In this document: in pieces, positions 1-11,805 of the stretch
Layout of the letters: each line of letters starts with the position of its first letter
Numbering within the stretch: position 1 is the stretch's first letter
DNA from: Endocalyx cinctus
Taxonomy: Eukaryota > Ascomycota > Sordariomycetes > Amphisphaeriales > Apiosporaceae
Direction of reading: 5' to 3'
Assembly (NCBI GenBank): GCA_001600455.1
Contig: BCKC01000007.1
Span: 735,394 to 799,393 of the forward strand
DNA: 64,000 bases
Notes under the pieces: generated by a model
What the model saw: the letters and a program-made list of their open reading frames with translations, nothing else
The model's database searches: none
What the model was told of the DNA's origin: nothing
Position numbers and translations under genes: made by a program

Positions 1-1057
1 GCTGGTGGTGTTGATGGTGATATTGACGGTCTATTAGTGTAGTATTATTGCTGCCGGGTGGAGTAGGATAGCTGGCTAAGCCAGCAGAGGCAGCAATGCC
101 GGACGAAGGTGAGGAGGAGGAGGAGGTCATTGCGGGAGCGGGACACAGAGGTATGGAATTGGAACTTAGTTGCTGCGGTGCTGCGTGATGGTGGTGTTGT
201 AGCGGATGGGAGCTATTGCCCGAGTCGTACAGGCCGCTGCTGCCGTACATGATGTTTCGAGGGGTCTGGGGTTGGGACGACATGATATTATCGGTTTGAT
301 ATTGAGAGGCTCTCCAGTTAGACGAAGTGACGTTACGGGCATTGGCCAATGATTGTACAACTCCGGGCGTCTCTGTGCTTCTCAAGGAAGCCTGTTGCTG
401 CTGCTGTGGTTGTTGTTGAGGTTGCAACGGCAACACTTGTGGGTTTTGCTGCCGTTGCTGTTGCTGTTGCTGGAATTGATTTGCTGGCGACTGGTTACTT
501 CCGCTACGATCGGCGACAAGCTTATTTCTCCGTTCGTTAACAGATTGGAAGGGGTTATTGCTGTTTATATTGTCACCACTGCTAATATTTCTGTCCATAA
601 TCGATGGTGCCGTTTGTATTTCTTCCTGATCAGACTGAATGATAGAATCGTTATTCACATCTAGTGTCAGGACAGTATTACTATTATTATATTTATTGCT
701 ACTCTTGGAGTCTGATTTCGCAGAATGCGATGTGAACTTTCTATTTTCTTTCTCCGAGGTGTGGAGACCTAGAAGAGGGGAGGACGACAACGTAGGACTG
801 TGTCGAAGGGAAGCATCAGACGAGGAGCCACAGGAGGAAGATGAGGGTGGAGAGGTGTTTCGGGTGGGGGATAATGATGAAGACTGAGAAGAGGCAGACG
901 AGGAGAAGAACCCCGTGGGAGAATGAGACAAGTTCGAGCGTGGAAACTGAGTAGATGAATTTGAATCTGTATTATGTTGACAGGGAGGGGCAGTTACGAA
1001 AGAAAGAGTAGACGTATTTCCGCTGCTACCACTACTTTTAATACTCCCGTTATCCAT
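1..1057 (-). CDS. N-terminal part of a Ser/Asn/Gln-rich protein (runs off the window)
   Basis: The minus strand is open from an ATG at 1057 (context ACCATGG) to the window edge, about 352 codons, with no stop. The protein begins MDNGSIKSSG and is low complexity: Ser/Thr/Pro-rich first, then Asn-rich, then a Gln-rich tract encoded around 400-480 and a His cluster near 190-215. No folded domain, signal peptide or membrane segment is seen in this part. Such a disordered N-terminus is usual for fungal regulators and RNA-binding proteins, but the diagnostic domain would lie outside the window, so I give no function. The start is supported by the uninterrupted frame and by in-frame stops being absent only downstream of this ATG. 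Confidence 0.7.
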   Translation of the reverse strand, partial: MDNGSIKSSGSSGNTSTLSFVTAPPCQHNTDSNSSTQFPRSNLSHSPTGFFSSSASSQSSSLSPTRNTSPPSSSSCGSSSDASLRHSPTLSSSPLLGLHTSEKENRKFTSHSAKSDSKSSNKYNNSNTVLTLDVNNDSIIQSDQEEIQTAPSIMDRNISSGDNINSNNPFQSVNERRNKLVADRSGSNQSPANQFQQQQQQRQQNPQVLPLQPQQQPQQQQQASLRSTETPGVVQSLANARNVTSSNWRASQYQTDNIMSSQPQTPRNIMYGSSGLYDSGNSSHPLQHHHHAAPQQLSSNSIPLCPAPAMTSSSSSPSSGIAASAGLASYPTPPGSNNTTLIDRQYHHQHHQ

Positions 1058-2466
1058 GGTAAAAGAAAGGGACAAGGAGTAAGGCGGGAGCCAGCTGGCG
1101 TAATAATATTGAGTGGTTAATGGATAGGATGGAATAATCTCTCGAGAAAGAGGAGCAAACGGATGAAGAAAACACAATGGACACACGCTATTTTATATCT
1201 CCGTCCCTAAATTTCTTCACCGCCGAGACTTAAGCATATTTCTGCAAAACGTCTTTTATGTATTAATTTCTCCCTAAGAAGATGCAGAAAAATTAAAGAG
1301 AACAAAAAAAATAGGGGGGGAAGGGGAGGGAGAAGGGTACTAATATGACAAAATTAAGAGAACCCGGCAAGGGAAAAAAAAACGAAATAGAGCTTAAGAG
1401 AGGGAGAGATATACTCGTATAGAGAAAGAGAGAGAAAGACGGATAAAGAATAACAGCTTGTTAAAAAGTTGAGCAAAAAAAAAAAAAAACAAATAACCAT
1501 AGATGAGATGGTAAATAATATACTTTTCTTTCTTTTGGGATCGAAAGAAATTTAAAATCCAAGCAGTAAAACGAATAATAATAATGATGATAAAATCCAA
1601 TGAATTAAGCAAGCAAGCAAGCAATCATAGAAGAAAGTAGTTACACACCAATACAGCATACAAGATCCTAGACCTCTATACCTTACACTTAGTTTATATC
1701 AAACAAACATCTCGTTTGTATACATACATGTACAAGTACACAAAGTAAATTAGGTAATTGCTAGGTAACCATGAATGAAATATTCATTCATTTATACTGT
1801 AATTCAAACATGAAAACAACTGAATAAATAAGTAGTTTGGTGGTTGAACTCATCATGATAGGCAGAGATCTGAGAGACTTGGTACCATTACCTCTTCATC
1901 TTTCATCGACTGCTTTCCACCCACACATCTCATTATTAGGATAAGAAACTTACATGGTACGTATACATAGAATTTATTCTCTTTCTCTCTCTCTCTTTTT
2001 TTCATGATAAAATATTTCAAAGAAGGTTAGATGCATTCCACCACATCGGCTACCTGCAGTTTAGTAGTTGGTATTTTCCACGTGACAAACGACATCAGAG
2101 AATGGAATGACAACATGACCAGCACAAAAGACATATCTTACTTTTTTTTACCTTAACCTAGATCTATGTCTTGCATTGGGATGAATCATATCAATGAACT
2201 ATCACTACCGCAACTTATCATTTCCCTGATTTAGGTAATATTTTGATTGATTACAGGATTGTCTGCATACCTAATCTCTATCTTTCTCTCCCCCTTCCCC
2301 CTTCCCACAACCTGCCCTGCCTTTCTACAGGAAGATGGCCCTGACATATGAGTCTATCTATTTATACCACCGAATTTCCGACGTGATATAATTGTTTCTG
2401 AGAAAGATGTCTGGTATAGCCTTTCTTCTCTTCTTCTATACTAAACAAATAAGTTATTGCAATTAT
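1058..2466. other. Intergenic: leader of the edge gene and 3' flank of the remodeler
   Basis: No gene recognised. It holds G/A-rich stretches (about 1300-1440), an A run near 1476-1489, (AAGC)4 at 1607-1622 and a CT-rich tract around 1979-2000. The long CT/GA-rich DNA upstream of the ATG at 1057 is probably promoter and 5' UTR of that gene. Confidence 0.5.
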
Positions 2467-5400
2467 CTATCTTGACATATTCCGGAGCCGTTGCAAATGA
2501 GCAGAGAGGATCATAACTGCAAGCCGAGCTTCACCCTTGTTAATACGCCGCAGCTCGTCTAAGACTAGCCGGATGTTGACCTCCTTGCTTAAATCTACAC
2601 AAAGATCCGTAATTTGTGAATGCTGTGCCCCGCATAGGACACAAACGCGACCTGTAAAAGTCTGTATCATCTGGAGAGAGAAAAGACTTGGTCGTGGCTG
2701 TGGTATTTGAGAAGGTAATCTGTTGGGACCTTGTGAAATCGGTGTATTTTGACCCATTCGAGAAGACGGATCAGCTGGTCCTGGCCGCCTCTCATATCGG
2801 TTTTGATTAGTTTGCATCGACGGTATGACTACAGCAAGATTTGGCTGTAGCTGTGCTTGGGCCCCGGGGTTTGGCATCACTTGAGAAGGTACTACCGTGC
2901 CTGCTGCTGGAGCAACATACGGATTGTATCGAGAGTGGGGATTGGAATGGGATGAGGGTGCCATGGAGGGTACGGGCATTGCGTGTGGGAAAGGGTACTG
3001 GATATTTTGCGCAGTAGGAGCTTGTTGTATGAACCTATTGTTGGTCTGCTGGACCGTATTCATGAGACTCGGATATTCTGCCGGCGGCATATTCTGGGAA
3101 TTTACTGGCGCCATATTCCCTGAAAAGTAAGGAGAGTTCAGTCGATCTTGCAAATTATCCTGCGAAACTGGCAAACCTTGAGGCATCTGCTGCCGTTTTT
3201 TCTGCTGCCGTTTAGGTTGTTCGGTGTTCGGTTTAGATGGTTGAGCTGGTAAACCGACAGTCAGATCGGTTGGGAGTGTATGTTTTGCCCCGTCTTTCCG
3301 GCCTGTCTGATGTGTAAGTTAAACGTGTTTTGTAAAATCACTGGCTTTATTAATCATGTTTTCGTTGCTGTTTTGTTTCGTACCTTTGGGGACCTGGGAC
3401 TTAGCTGTCTTGCCCTCTTCTTCCGCGTAGCCTTCGCTTTCGTTGTCATCAACATCATTATTATCGATATACAACTCATCTTCGTCGATTTCTGAGCCTC
3501 CGCTACCGGCTTCGTTCGGCTGATCTATGGTTAGGGTATCCACATCATCATCAACACCTTTAATGCGACCTACTTGGTAATCAACCCCCTATAATATCAA
3601 TTAACATTATTGTTAGCTTAGCACAGTCGCTAGCGCTTAATAACGGACATATGTCACTTGCCTTGGTGCCACGGCGTCTAGCACCGCGACCATATTCCTT
3701 TTGGTTTGCTGCGACCATACGCTCGTGCTCTTCCTGTCGTTGTTTGAGGATGTTTTCCCACACGCTCGTGGGCGGTATCGTGCTGGCCGATGCACCGTCA
3801 CCGAAGTTATTGTCAAGTTTGCCTTCGTCATTGGCCCAGATCCGAGCAAATGAAAACTGTGACTCGGCGGATTCATCGTCACCGGTGCTGGTATTTTCCA
3901 TCTGGCTTCGATCGAGAAGCTTTTCGACCGAGTCCGAGTCATAGACGATCTGTGTTTCCTGCTGGTCGCTAAATAAGCTTGCAGCAGCCAACCGGAGTAT
4001 AGACTCGAGATCTTCCCCTTCTGCCTCCTTCGAGTCGATACTTTCAATAAGAGCATGGTCAAGCGCCATCTTCTTGCGACCTCTCTCCATCGTTTTCTCT
4101 TCTATAGAGGCTTTGGTCATTAGTTGAAAACAGAGTACCTTCTTCTTCTGACCAATTCGGTGAGCTCGTGACAGGGCCTGGATGTCCTGGTGAGGGTTGA
4201 AGTCGGGATCATAAATAATGACTGTATCTGCCGTGGCAAGGTTGATACCGACACCACCAGCACGAGTCGAGAGAAGCATCGCGAAAAACGGCGAATCTGG
4301 AGCATTAAACGCATCGATCTTCTTCTGCTTCTCGAGGGCCGATAGGGTACCATCTATTCGAGAATGTTGAAGCCCCAAGCCGGTTAAAAAGTCTTCAAGG
4401 ATTGTTAAACAATGAAGAAATTGGCTAAAAATCAGCACGCGATGACCGCGTTCCTTAAGTTTTGGGAGCATGATATTGAGAAGCATAAGCTTTGGAGAGG
4501 CCTCTACGAGATTTCTGTACATCTGTTCATGGCCAACCGTTCTGTCCTCCACATCAGCATCGAAGCAGAATGGATGACATAGACATTGGCGGAGATCTGC
4601 CCAGATATTGCTTAAGCCTCTTCTGTCCCCTGCCTTGATCTTCTGCCTAGTTACGAGTGATTTGATAAGCTCGGCATTTCGGGACATGATAGACTTGGAA
4701 AGTTTCTGCTGGACGAGCGTCATAGTGACGGGAACGATAATTTGAGCCATTGGCGGTAGAAACTTCAGTACTTGTACCTTAGTACGCCGCAAGAAATATG
4801 GGCGAATGATATTATGTAGTTTTGGGATATTCTCCTTCGTTAATTCGGCAAACTCTTCATCGAGTGCCTCCGCGTCTCGTTCGGGATCGATGAACTGTAG
4901 AAGGTTGAAAAGCTCCCTTTTGTTGTTCTGCAACGGAGTTCCTGATAATGAAGTTAGTTTATCATTCCATATTCGGTTGTACATTGTTGCCTACCTGTAA
5001 GCAAAATTCGACAAGGGATCTTCAGGCCCTGCAGTGACTTGTAGAGCTGAGTGTCTTCGTTCTTCAGCCTTTGCCCCTCGTCCACAATCAAGCCGACCCA
5101 CTTGACGCTGCTGAATTGGGTTTTAATGTTAGCCGCGGCTTCGTAAGACATGATGACAACGTGTGCCTTCATGCCGCCTTTCTGCCCCTCCGGAAAAAGT
5201 TCATGCCGCCAGGCTAGCTCTTGCGCCGCTTTGCCGCCATGATACGTGACTACCCTCAAATCAGGCGCCCATTGCTTCAATTCACGCCGCCAGTTCGGAC
5301 AAGTCGAATTAGGAACGACAATGAGAAAAGGCCAACACCCTGGCTTGTCAAGAGCAAGAGATGCGACGAACGCGACAATCTGTACCGTCTTGCCAAGACC

Positions 5401-8400
5401 CATCTCATCTGCGAGAATGACATTCTTTTGTTGGTGAAAGTGCAAAAGAAGAAAGTTGACACCTTCTAGCTGATACTGCATAAGCTTACCACGCTTGAGC
5501 ATAGCAGGTTGACTCCGAAGTCCACGGTGTCGTCCAAAGTCGAGAGCGCGGTAATCTTCGATTCGTTCCCTAATTCTGCTTTCCGGGGTAGTCGGAAAGT
5601 ATTTGCCGTTCAGATACTCGTCGAAGGCATCGCAGAAGGCTTCCCAGGGTGCGCCGGAATCACGTGGCGGTGGCTCATCCCATACAGTTTCCTCATAGCC
5701 TAATCCCTGGAATTTGACGAAGACCGACGTGATTTGATCAAGCTGTGCTAACTCTTCTGCTTTCGTCGTAGCATTTGACCGACCGTTATATTCGACGCTC
5801 AAGAAAACATCTGCGAGAAGCCACTCTTCTTCAACAGCCAGCTTGGTTGTCATTTTGGGCAGCTGAGCCTCTTCTCTTTTGTAGAACGCGTTGCGCATGG
5901 CACCAGCAGCGATGCCATAAACCCAAGCGCCGGGCATCCACTTGTCATGAAAATGAGATCGTTTCTCCCATTTGACAAGATATTGAATATTATCTGCGGT
6001 AAAGTCGTCGCAAGTTTGACCTTGCTTGTAGGAGTGCTGGTCCACTGGTCTCCAAGCTACCAGAGAATGAATCTTGTGTTTTGCGTTCACACAGGTTTTA
6101 CATTTCCACTCCACCATAGAGTACTCTTCGAGACGTTCGGCTCTTATATCTTCGGCATCGACCTGCTCGTCCGTCAGAGGCGGTAGATGGTCGACATGGT
6201 AGGCACGTCTGCATGTGGAGCAACGAAAGAGAACATTATTAGCCTGATCGACTAGATTAGGGCTAACCTGAGTAATGGGGTCTTCCCCGGCATTATCCAA
6301 GCGGATCTTTTCTTCTTGCTTTGGCGTTTTCTTAGGGGAGAACTCATGGCAGGAGGGGCCTTCTAGATGGCAAATTTGACAAATGGCATACTCAGGTGCC
6401 CGTTTATCTTTCCGATAGAATCCAACGCAATATTTGCACTGGAGGACAAAGTTTTCTTTGCCAATTTTGGTGACTCTATGCTCACGCTGGCCCCGCGGAC
6501 CTATGCAAAGTTTATGGTAGGAGTTTGAACAACCCTGACAGTATACAAGAGCACCCCTGCCATCGTGTTCTTGGCCGCTACACGTGTCGCATGTATCAGA
6601 ATGGCTCTGGATGAATGGATGGTCCGGTGAAAGTGGTTGGAAAATCTCTTTAATATTGGCATGTTTAGGCGCACTTGTCGCTCGTTCTTCAAGTATCTCG
6701 AGATCATGATCGATATCAGGGTTTCGCAAGTTCTTGGAGGGTTTTTTTGATCTCTCAGAGCGTCGGAGGGTTTCAAACTCGATAGAGGAGTCACTACCAT
6801 ACTGCCGGCTAGCGGGAGCTTTCGTTTTACCCTTGGTTTTTCTGCGGCCAGAACGTCTCCGCGGTGCTCCCAAGTCAGAACTAATGAAGGGAATATCATC
6901 TTCATCATCTGACTCATCCACATATGACTTGTCGTTGCCATGAGCTAATTCATCTTCAGACATATCTGGCAATGTATATTTTTTCCCCGAAGATCTAGTC
7001 TTGCGTGGTTCGAGGACGGACAATGAAGCAGACGTGGCTCTGCTTGGCGCCGAAGGAGGAAACTTATCTTCATATGAGGTTCTGGATACTTGATGACTAT
7101 ATTCGATATCATCTTGAGAACTGTCGTCTTCGAGATAACCTTCCACTGATGTTTGGTGAGAAGCTTGTCGAACACTTCGACGAGTAGGCTGGGATCTTAT
7201 AAGTCTAGGGCGTTTCCCCAATGGTGGGTTCTCCTGATAATCCGACTCGGAGAGCTCATCATCTCGGAAGTCGTAAGAATGAGACCTCTTCTTGGAAGAA
7301 GGCATGGTCGATTGTTTGGTGGCAAACTTCCGATCTCCGTAATTTTGCACTGCGCGGAGGCCTCGGCGCATATATACTAGATCGTCGTAGAACACCTGTT
7401 ATAGGGAATCATAAGTTTACCATTCGAAGCTAAGTAGGTCTTGTCTGAGACTGAGTGCAATATGAGAGAAGGACAATGAAAAAATGATGGTAAATAGAGA
7501 AATAGAGAGACTGAGATAGAGGTATGGACGAGTTATAGGAAAGTTTAAGGAACTTGTTTATTCTTTAGATTGTGGTGTAAATGCCAGCAGATATCACATT
7601 AACTCCCACTTGGTGAATTTTGCTTTTTTTTTTTTTTATTTCCGAAATAAGAATGAACAAAACCACTGGTGATTTGCGACAAGTTCAGATGAGAGTAGAA
7701 GGTGATGCGATAGGACTCTTTCTGAATGATAGGAGGGTGCCTTGGGGAGACGAGCAGTAGAGAGCCGACACACTTGAGAGAAATGCGAAGCAACAGGTAA
7801 GATGGATTGATAGAAACAAAAGGGGAATATGAATGTAAATAGAAAACTTAAAGTGATACGAATAAAGGAGGCACGGATGAGCTGGAGACCCGAAGATATC
7901 AAGGGAAATATAATACAGACCTATTGAAGGTTATCATATGTCAACTCTGGATATTATGAAGTTGTAATAGTCTTGTGTAAGAAGTAAGTTTAGAATAGAA
8001 TAATTGGGAAGGAAAAGCAAGTATTTCCTTTTTGAAGATGTTATTCTTGAGGGATTGTGTGTGTGTTTTTTTTTCTGTACTGGTTATGTAGGAAAGAGGG
8101 ATAGGAAATGCGAATGTGCGAAAAACAGTATGTTCTAAGTACATGTACATTAAGTGTAAACAAACATGAGTGATTAGTACTTAGGATGGGTGGGTTGAAT
8201 AGTATGAAGTGCGAGGGTGATGTGATTGAGGTAGCCATGGTGATGCATGGTTAAGTACACTTAAGTACTTACCTGATCTCTAGAACCGTCTGCAAACTCA
8301 ACAGTAAATATAGACTCTCCACCTAGGTCTTCTTCATCTATTACTCTCTCCACGATTTCAGTAAGATCAATTTTCCGATAGGATTCTGGGTGAGAAGGAG

Positions 8401-8704
8401 GTTTTAGAATGACTTCTATCCGGGTTGTTTGGCTCGGTAGGTCTTGTCTGGCAGCTCTTAGGACGGTTCGATGCGGAATAGGAGTGGAATAATCATCGAG
8501 TCCTGCTAGAGGTGAGTTGATTGCAGAGTTAGGCGGTACCTCCATTATATCGATGTCATCCTTTTTAATTGACATATTTATTATATTATCCATTTCGAAA
8601 TCATCGTTGTTCTTCATCTTTATCTTTGGTTTCATATCCGGGCTGGGATCTATGTCATTCTCGTCCGTAGTTTCCTCCAATTCATATACCATTAACGAGT
8701 CCAT
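2467..8704 (-). CDS. mit1: Mit1/CHD3-like SNF2 chromatin remodeler (PHD, chromo, SNF2 ATPase)
   Basis: Five exons, complement(join(2467..3302,3384..3588,3662..4941,4995..7395,8273..8704)), give 1717 aa in one frame. The start is the ATG at 8704. Exon 1 ends ...ADGSRDQ and joins VFYDDLVYMRRG. Seen: a PHD-type Cys/His cluster at about residues 412-467, a second Cys-rich cluster at 482-580, a chromodomain-like strand (YLVKWEKRSHFHDKW) near 613 and another near 702, then the SNF2 ATPase with DEMGLGKT at 807-814, motif II as DEGQ at 916-919, LTGTPLQNN, and helicase-C motifs ending HRIGQ. The C-terminal exon is Pro/Gln-rich and ends with a CxxC...H...C zinc-knuckle-like motif (VCVLCGAQH). The family remodels nucleosomes for heterochromatin silencing (S. 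pombe SHREC subunit Mit1, metazoan Mi-2). Assignment to Mit1 rather than another CHD is by domain order and is inference. One intron is GC-AG. Confidence 0.88.
3589..3661 (-). other. GC-AG intron in the remodeler gene
   Basis: The exon ends ACCAAG at 3662 and the intron starts GCAAGT, the consensus of GC-type donors. The acceptor ATTATAG ends at 3589. Only this GC donor keeps the frame (...RRRGTK then GVDYQVGR...). The GT four bases further in leads straight to TGA. Confidence 0.8.
7396..8272 (-). other. 877-bp first intron of the remodeler gene
   Basis: The donor CAG|GTAAGTAC is at 8272 and the acceptor CTATAACAG ends at 7396. Both flanking exons are phase 0. All other introns I place in this window are 53-213 bp. 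It contains T/A-rich tracts (around 7624-7640 and 8060-8075) and no convincing extra exon. Confidence 0.75.
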
Positions 8705-9490
8705 TATAAGATTAAATATTCGCTTGACTACATAGCTTCAATTGAAGTCTATATTATATGGATATTGAGTAGCTGAGATAAAAAAAAAAGACAGTCGGCG
8801 CAAAGGTAGACGGTAGAGGGTATCAAATCTACATGTTTCAATTAGCATATTTCGGAGATGGTTACCGTCACAATGAAAAGGTATTGGAAAATTAAACTAC
8901 TATATAATTGATCGCATACTTGTAATTAATCATTTCACATTTCAGGAATTCAAGATAGGCCAAGAAGATGTTGATAGAATCGAAGATATCAAAAAGGATA
9001 TAATTGTAGAAATTCTTGGTCATTAAGCTTGAAGTTATTTTTCAATTCACTACGCGTGCAGGCGTGTATTTAGAGTCGTGTAGTTTATATCCTTGTAAGT
9101 TACTAGGTACTTTTAAGGTGGGTAGGTGGAGACGCGTTAATGGCTTTCTTAGTGTGGTGTAGCAGTGTCAACCCCTGTGTCTATCCAATGTACCTACCTA
9201 AGGTACCTACCAGCCTACCTAGGTACAGAGTAACATCTCGGAATATGCCGTAGTTCTTATCCTTATCTCATCTTTTTTTTTTTTTTTTTATCGATAGGAT
9301 GGAATATTAGATTCACTTGTGAAGTTTTTCTAAAAAAAAAAGTAGTCAGTCCATCCACCTCACTTTTATGAAATCCAATATCTATTAAGTTCTCATTGCA
9401 TTGGTATTTTGTTTCTATAATTCAGTCAACCTGCTATATTTCACTAATAATTCATTCTCCCTCGTTTCTATTTTCCATAAATACTATGTC
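8705..9490. promoter_or_regulatory. Divergent promoter region between the remodeler and MRM1
   Basis: Gene-free DNA between two divergent start codons. It has T17 at 9273-9289 and a cluster of CCTA/GGTA words including the perfect palindrome TACCTAGGTA at 9216-9225. I see no recognised operator. Confidence 0.5.
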
Positions 9491-11380
9491 ATGATACCCT
9501 TTAAGTCGTGTTTACTATGTAAACACAATGTATTATTACTATCTTCCTCTTCGCCTCTGTCTAAGACCTTTCAAGGTTTCCGACCCCTAAATCTAACTTC
9601 AAACGCATCCTCTCTCTCTGCTATACACCGTGGGCTAAATAGATCAGAACGAGCTAGACCGCAAGGGTTTGATCGAGATTCTCTGAGAGCCAAAAATAGC
9701 AACAGTGCCGATAGAACCACAGAGGTATGGAAGAAACCTAATTTTAAGATCAGGAAGGGTAAAAAGAATATAACTTTATCGCGCCCCCCTAGACTATCTA
9801 GGAGTGCACGTTTCAACGACCCAGATGACGACTTTGGGAAAGGAAGCATATTGAAACAGCTGAATGCTAGTCCTTTGAAGGATAAAATAGAAAAACACAT
9901 GCAAATGAAATATGGGCTTGCTCCCACACGAACCAAGACCCCGGGCAGGCGTTCCAGTGTAGTCTTTCACGGCAACAAGGATTTAAAATCCCATGAACCC
10001 ATATCGGATTCTCAATTCATGGACGCTTTTGAAAACGACCGAAGTACATTCGCAAGAGAAAGTAGAAGGGGACGCCGAGCTACGGCTCGACAATCAGGTC
10101 CTACCTCGAGACGTTTTCGTGATAGCTTTACACCAGACCGGGATGACAATAGGGATTTTGGCCGTCCTGATGGCCGTTCATATCTAAAAGAGAGACTTAA
10201 ATCACTAGACAGGGACGTAGATGATGTTTCTGAACAGGTTAGCTCATCGTCATTCTCAGCCACTCAATCATACAGGCGGCCTGATGGACCACCCAACAGA
10301 GATGGGTACAGGTCATCGGCTACGAGTCGTCAATATAACGATGACCCAGAAGAGCGATCGCGTTTTAAAGGCTCCTCGAGAGACCATGATCATCCCATCC
10401 TAATTCATCACACTACGGCAGCATCTCAATTTTTATATGGCCATACCGTCGTAAAGGCCGCATTGCAACATTCTCAAAGGCAATTATATAGACTATACAT
10501 CTACACAGGGCCGGATCGTCGCGATATTAAACGTGATTCCCAAATCGCAGCAATCGCAGCCCGAAGGGGGGTGCGCATCATCAAGGTTCCTGATGATCTC
10601 CGCCTGCTGGCCAAGATGAGTGGTGGTCGCCCTCACAATGGTTATGTTCTTGAGGCCTCCCCTCTGCCACAAAGGCGGCTTACAGCATTAGGGCCCATGT
10701 CCGAGGTTGACGGGCAAGCGGGATTCGGTCTTGAACTGGCTTACGAATCAGCCGAAGAAACGCAAGTGAACGGTACATCAGACTTTCTCCACTGTGACTT
10801 ACCGAAAGGACGAAACCCGTTTGTGCTATTGCTAGATGGCATTCTGGACCCGCAGAATGTTGGTGCCGTCATAAGGACGGCGGCTTTTATGGGGGTCAAT
10901 GCGGTAGCTATGACGAGACACGGTTCATCTCCTATGACGCCCGCAGCCCTGAAAGCGGCGGCGGGCGCGTCTGAGATGATGGCTCTGTTTAGTGTAGACT
11001 CGGCGATAGAATTTATCGAGCGTTCGAGAGAAGCTGGGTGGGCAGTATATGCTGCGGTTCCTGCCGGACCAAGAAGTCGGGGTAATTCTCACATCACGCT
11101 CGATCGATTGGAGACTTATGATCCGCTCTCTTCTCAACCGACTATTCTTATCGTGGGCAGCGAGGGGGAAGGCCTCTCGAAACCAGTCCGAAGAGCAGCT
11201 GAATGGGAAGTGTCGATTCCCAGTTATTCCCCGCATCTTTCCGATATCGACAGTCTTAACGTGAGCGTTGCAACGGGCGTACTCTGCTCGTCTTTCCTGA
11301 AGAAACAGTCATCGGGTCTGGTTGAGATTGAAGAAAGGCCGTCTAGGGAAGAGGAGAAAGATGAAACTTATCTCTGGTAA
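9491..11380 (+). CDS. MRM1: Mitochondrial 21S/LSU rRNA 2'-O-ribose methyltransferase, SpoU family
   Basis: Single exon, 629 aa. The frame is open further upstream from 9401, but the first ATG in it is at 9491 (MIPFKSCLLC...). The first ~50 residues are rich in Ser, Leu, Arg and Lys with almost no acids, as in a mitochondrial presequence. An Arg/Ser-rich linker follows, then a substrate-binding domain (TAASQFLYGHTVV...) and the SpoU catalytic domain with all three motifs: LLDGILDPQNVGAVIRTA, ILIVGSEGEGLS, and LNVSVATGVL. The family transfers methyl from SAM to a conserved guanosine of mitochondrial large-subunit rRNA. The charged insertion between presequence and domain makes it longer than yeast Mrm1, as is common in filamentous fungi. 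Confidence 0.9.
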   Translation: MIPFKSCLLCKHNVLLLSSSSPLSKTFQGFRPLNLTSNASSLSAIHRGLNRSERARPQGFDRDSLRAKNSNSADRTTEVWKKPNFKIRKGKKNITLSRPPRLSRSARFNDPDDDFGKGSILKQLNASPLKDKIEKHMQMKYGLAPTRTKTPGRRSSVVFHGNKDLKSHEPISDSQFMDAFENDRSTFARESRRGRRATARQSGPTSRRFRDSFTPDRDDNRDFGRPDGRSYLKERLKSLDRDVDDVSEQVSSSSFSATQSYRRPDGPPNRDGYRSSATSRQYNDDPEERSRFKGSSRDHDHPILIHHTTAASQFLYGHTVVKAALQHSQRQLYRLYIYTGPDRRDIKRDSQIAAIAARRGVRIIKVPDDLRLLAKMSGGRPHNGYVLEASPLPQRRLTALGPMSEVDGQAGFGLELAYESAEETQVNGTSDFLHCDLPKGRNPFVLLLDGILDPQNVGAVIRTAAFMGVNAVAMTRHGSSPMTPAALKAAAGASEMMALFSVDSAIEFIERSREAGWAVYAAVPAGPRSRGNSHITLDRLETYDPLSSQPTILIVGSEGEGLSKPVRRAAEWEVSIPSYSPHLSDIDSLNVSVATGVLCSSFLKKQSSGLVEIEERPSREEEKDETYLW

Positions 11381-11771
11381 ATATTTTGAAATATACCAAA
11401 ATAGCCAATGTAATTCTATATGTACGCTATAATGGTGTATAAAGAGTCCTCCGCCCTCTCAAAAGTAATAGCGATGCATATGCATTAGTATATAATATGT
11501 AAATAAGCAATATCATCGATGCAGTACGTGAGCGCGCGCCCGAATTAAGAGGCTGCGGTGATATTGATCTGAAGTATGAAGCCTACAAGTATGTGTATAA
11601 TACTCAAATTATAACTGGCTTTACCCAGAAGATAACAGTGGATCGAGACAAGGAAGTTTGGATTTATTACGAAGTCGACGGTTGGGAGTATTCATGGATC
11701 AATATTTTGGCCACCATGATATTATTGGTGAGAGGTAGATGGCGGTAGGATATACACATATATATCCATGG

Positions 11772-11805
<34 letters not shown>

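Noticed and set aside
8261..8704. Separate small gene upstream of the remodeler
   Set aside because: Its end carries a perfect GTAAGT donor and continues in phase into the remodeler N-terminus, so it is treated as exon 1.
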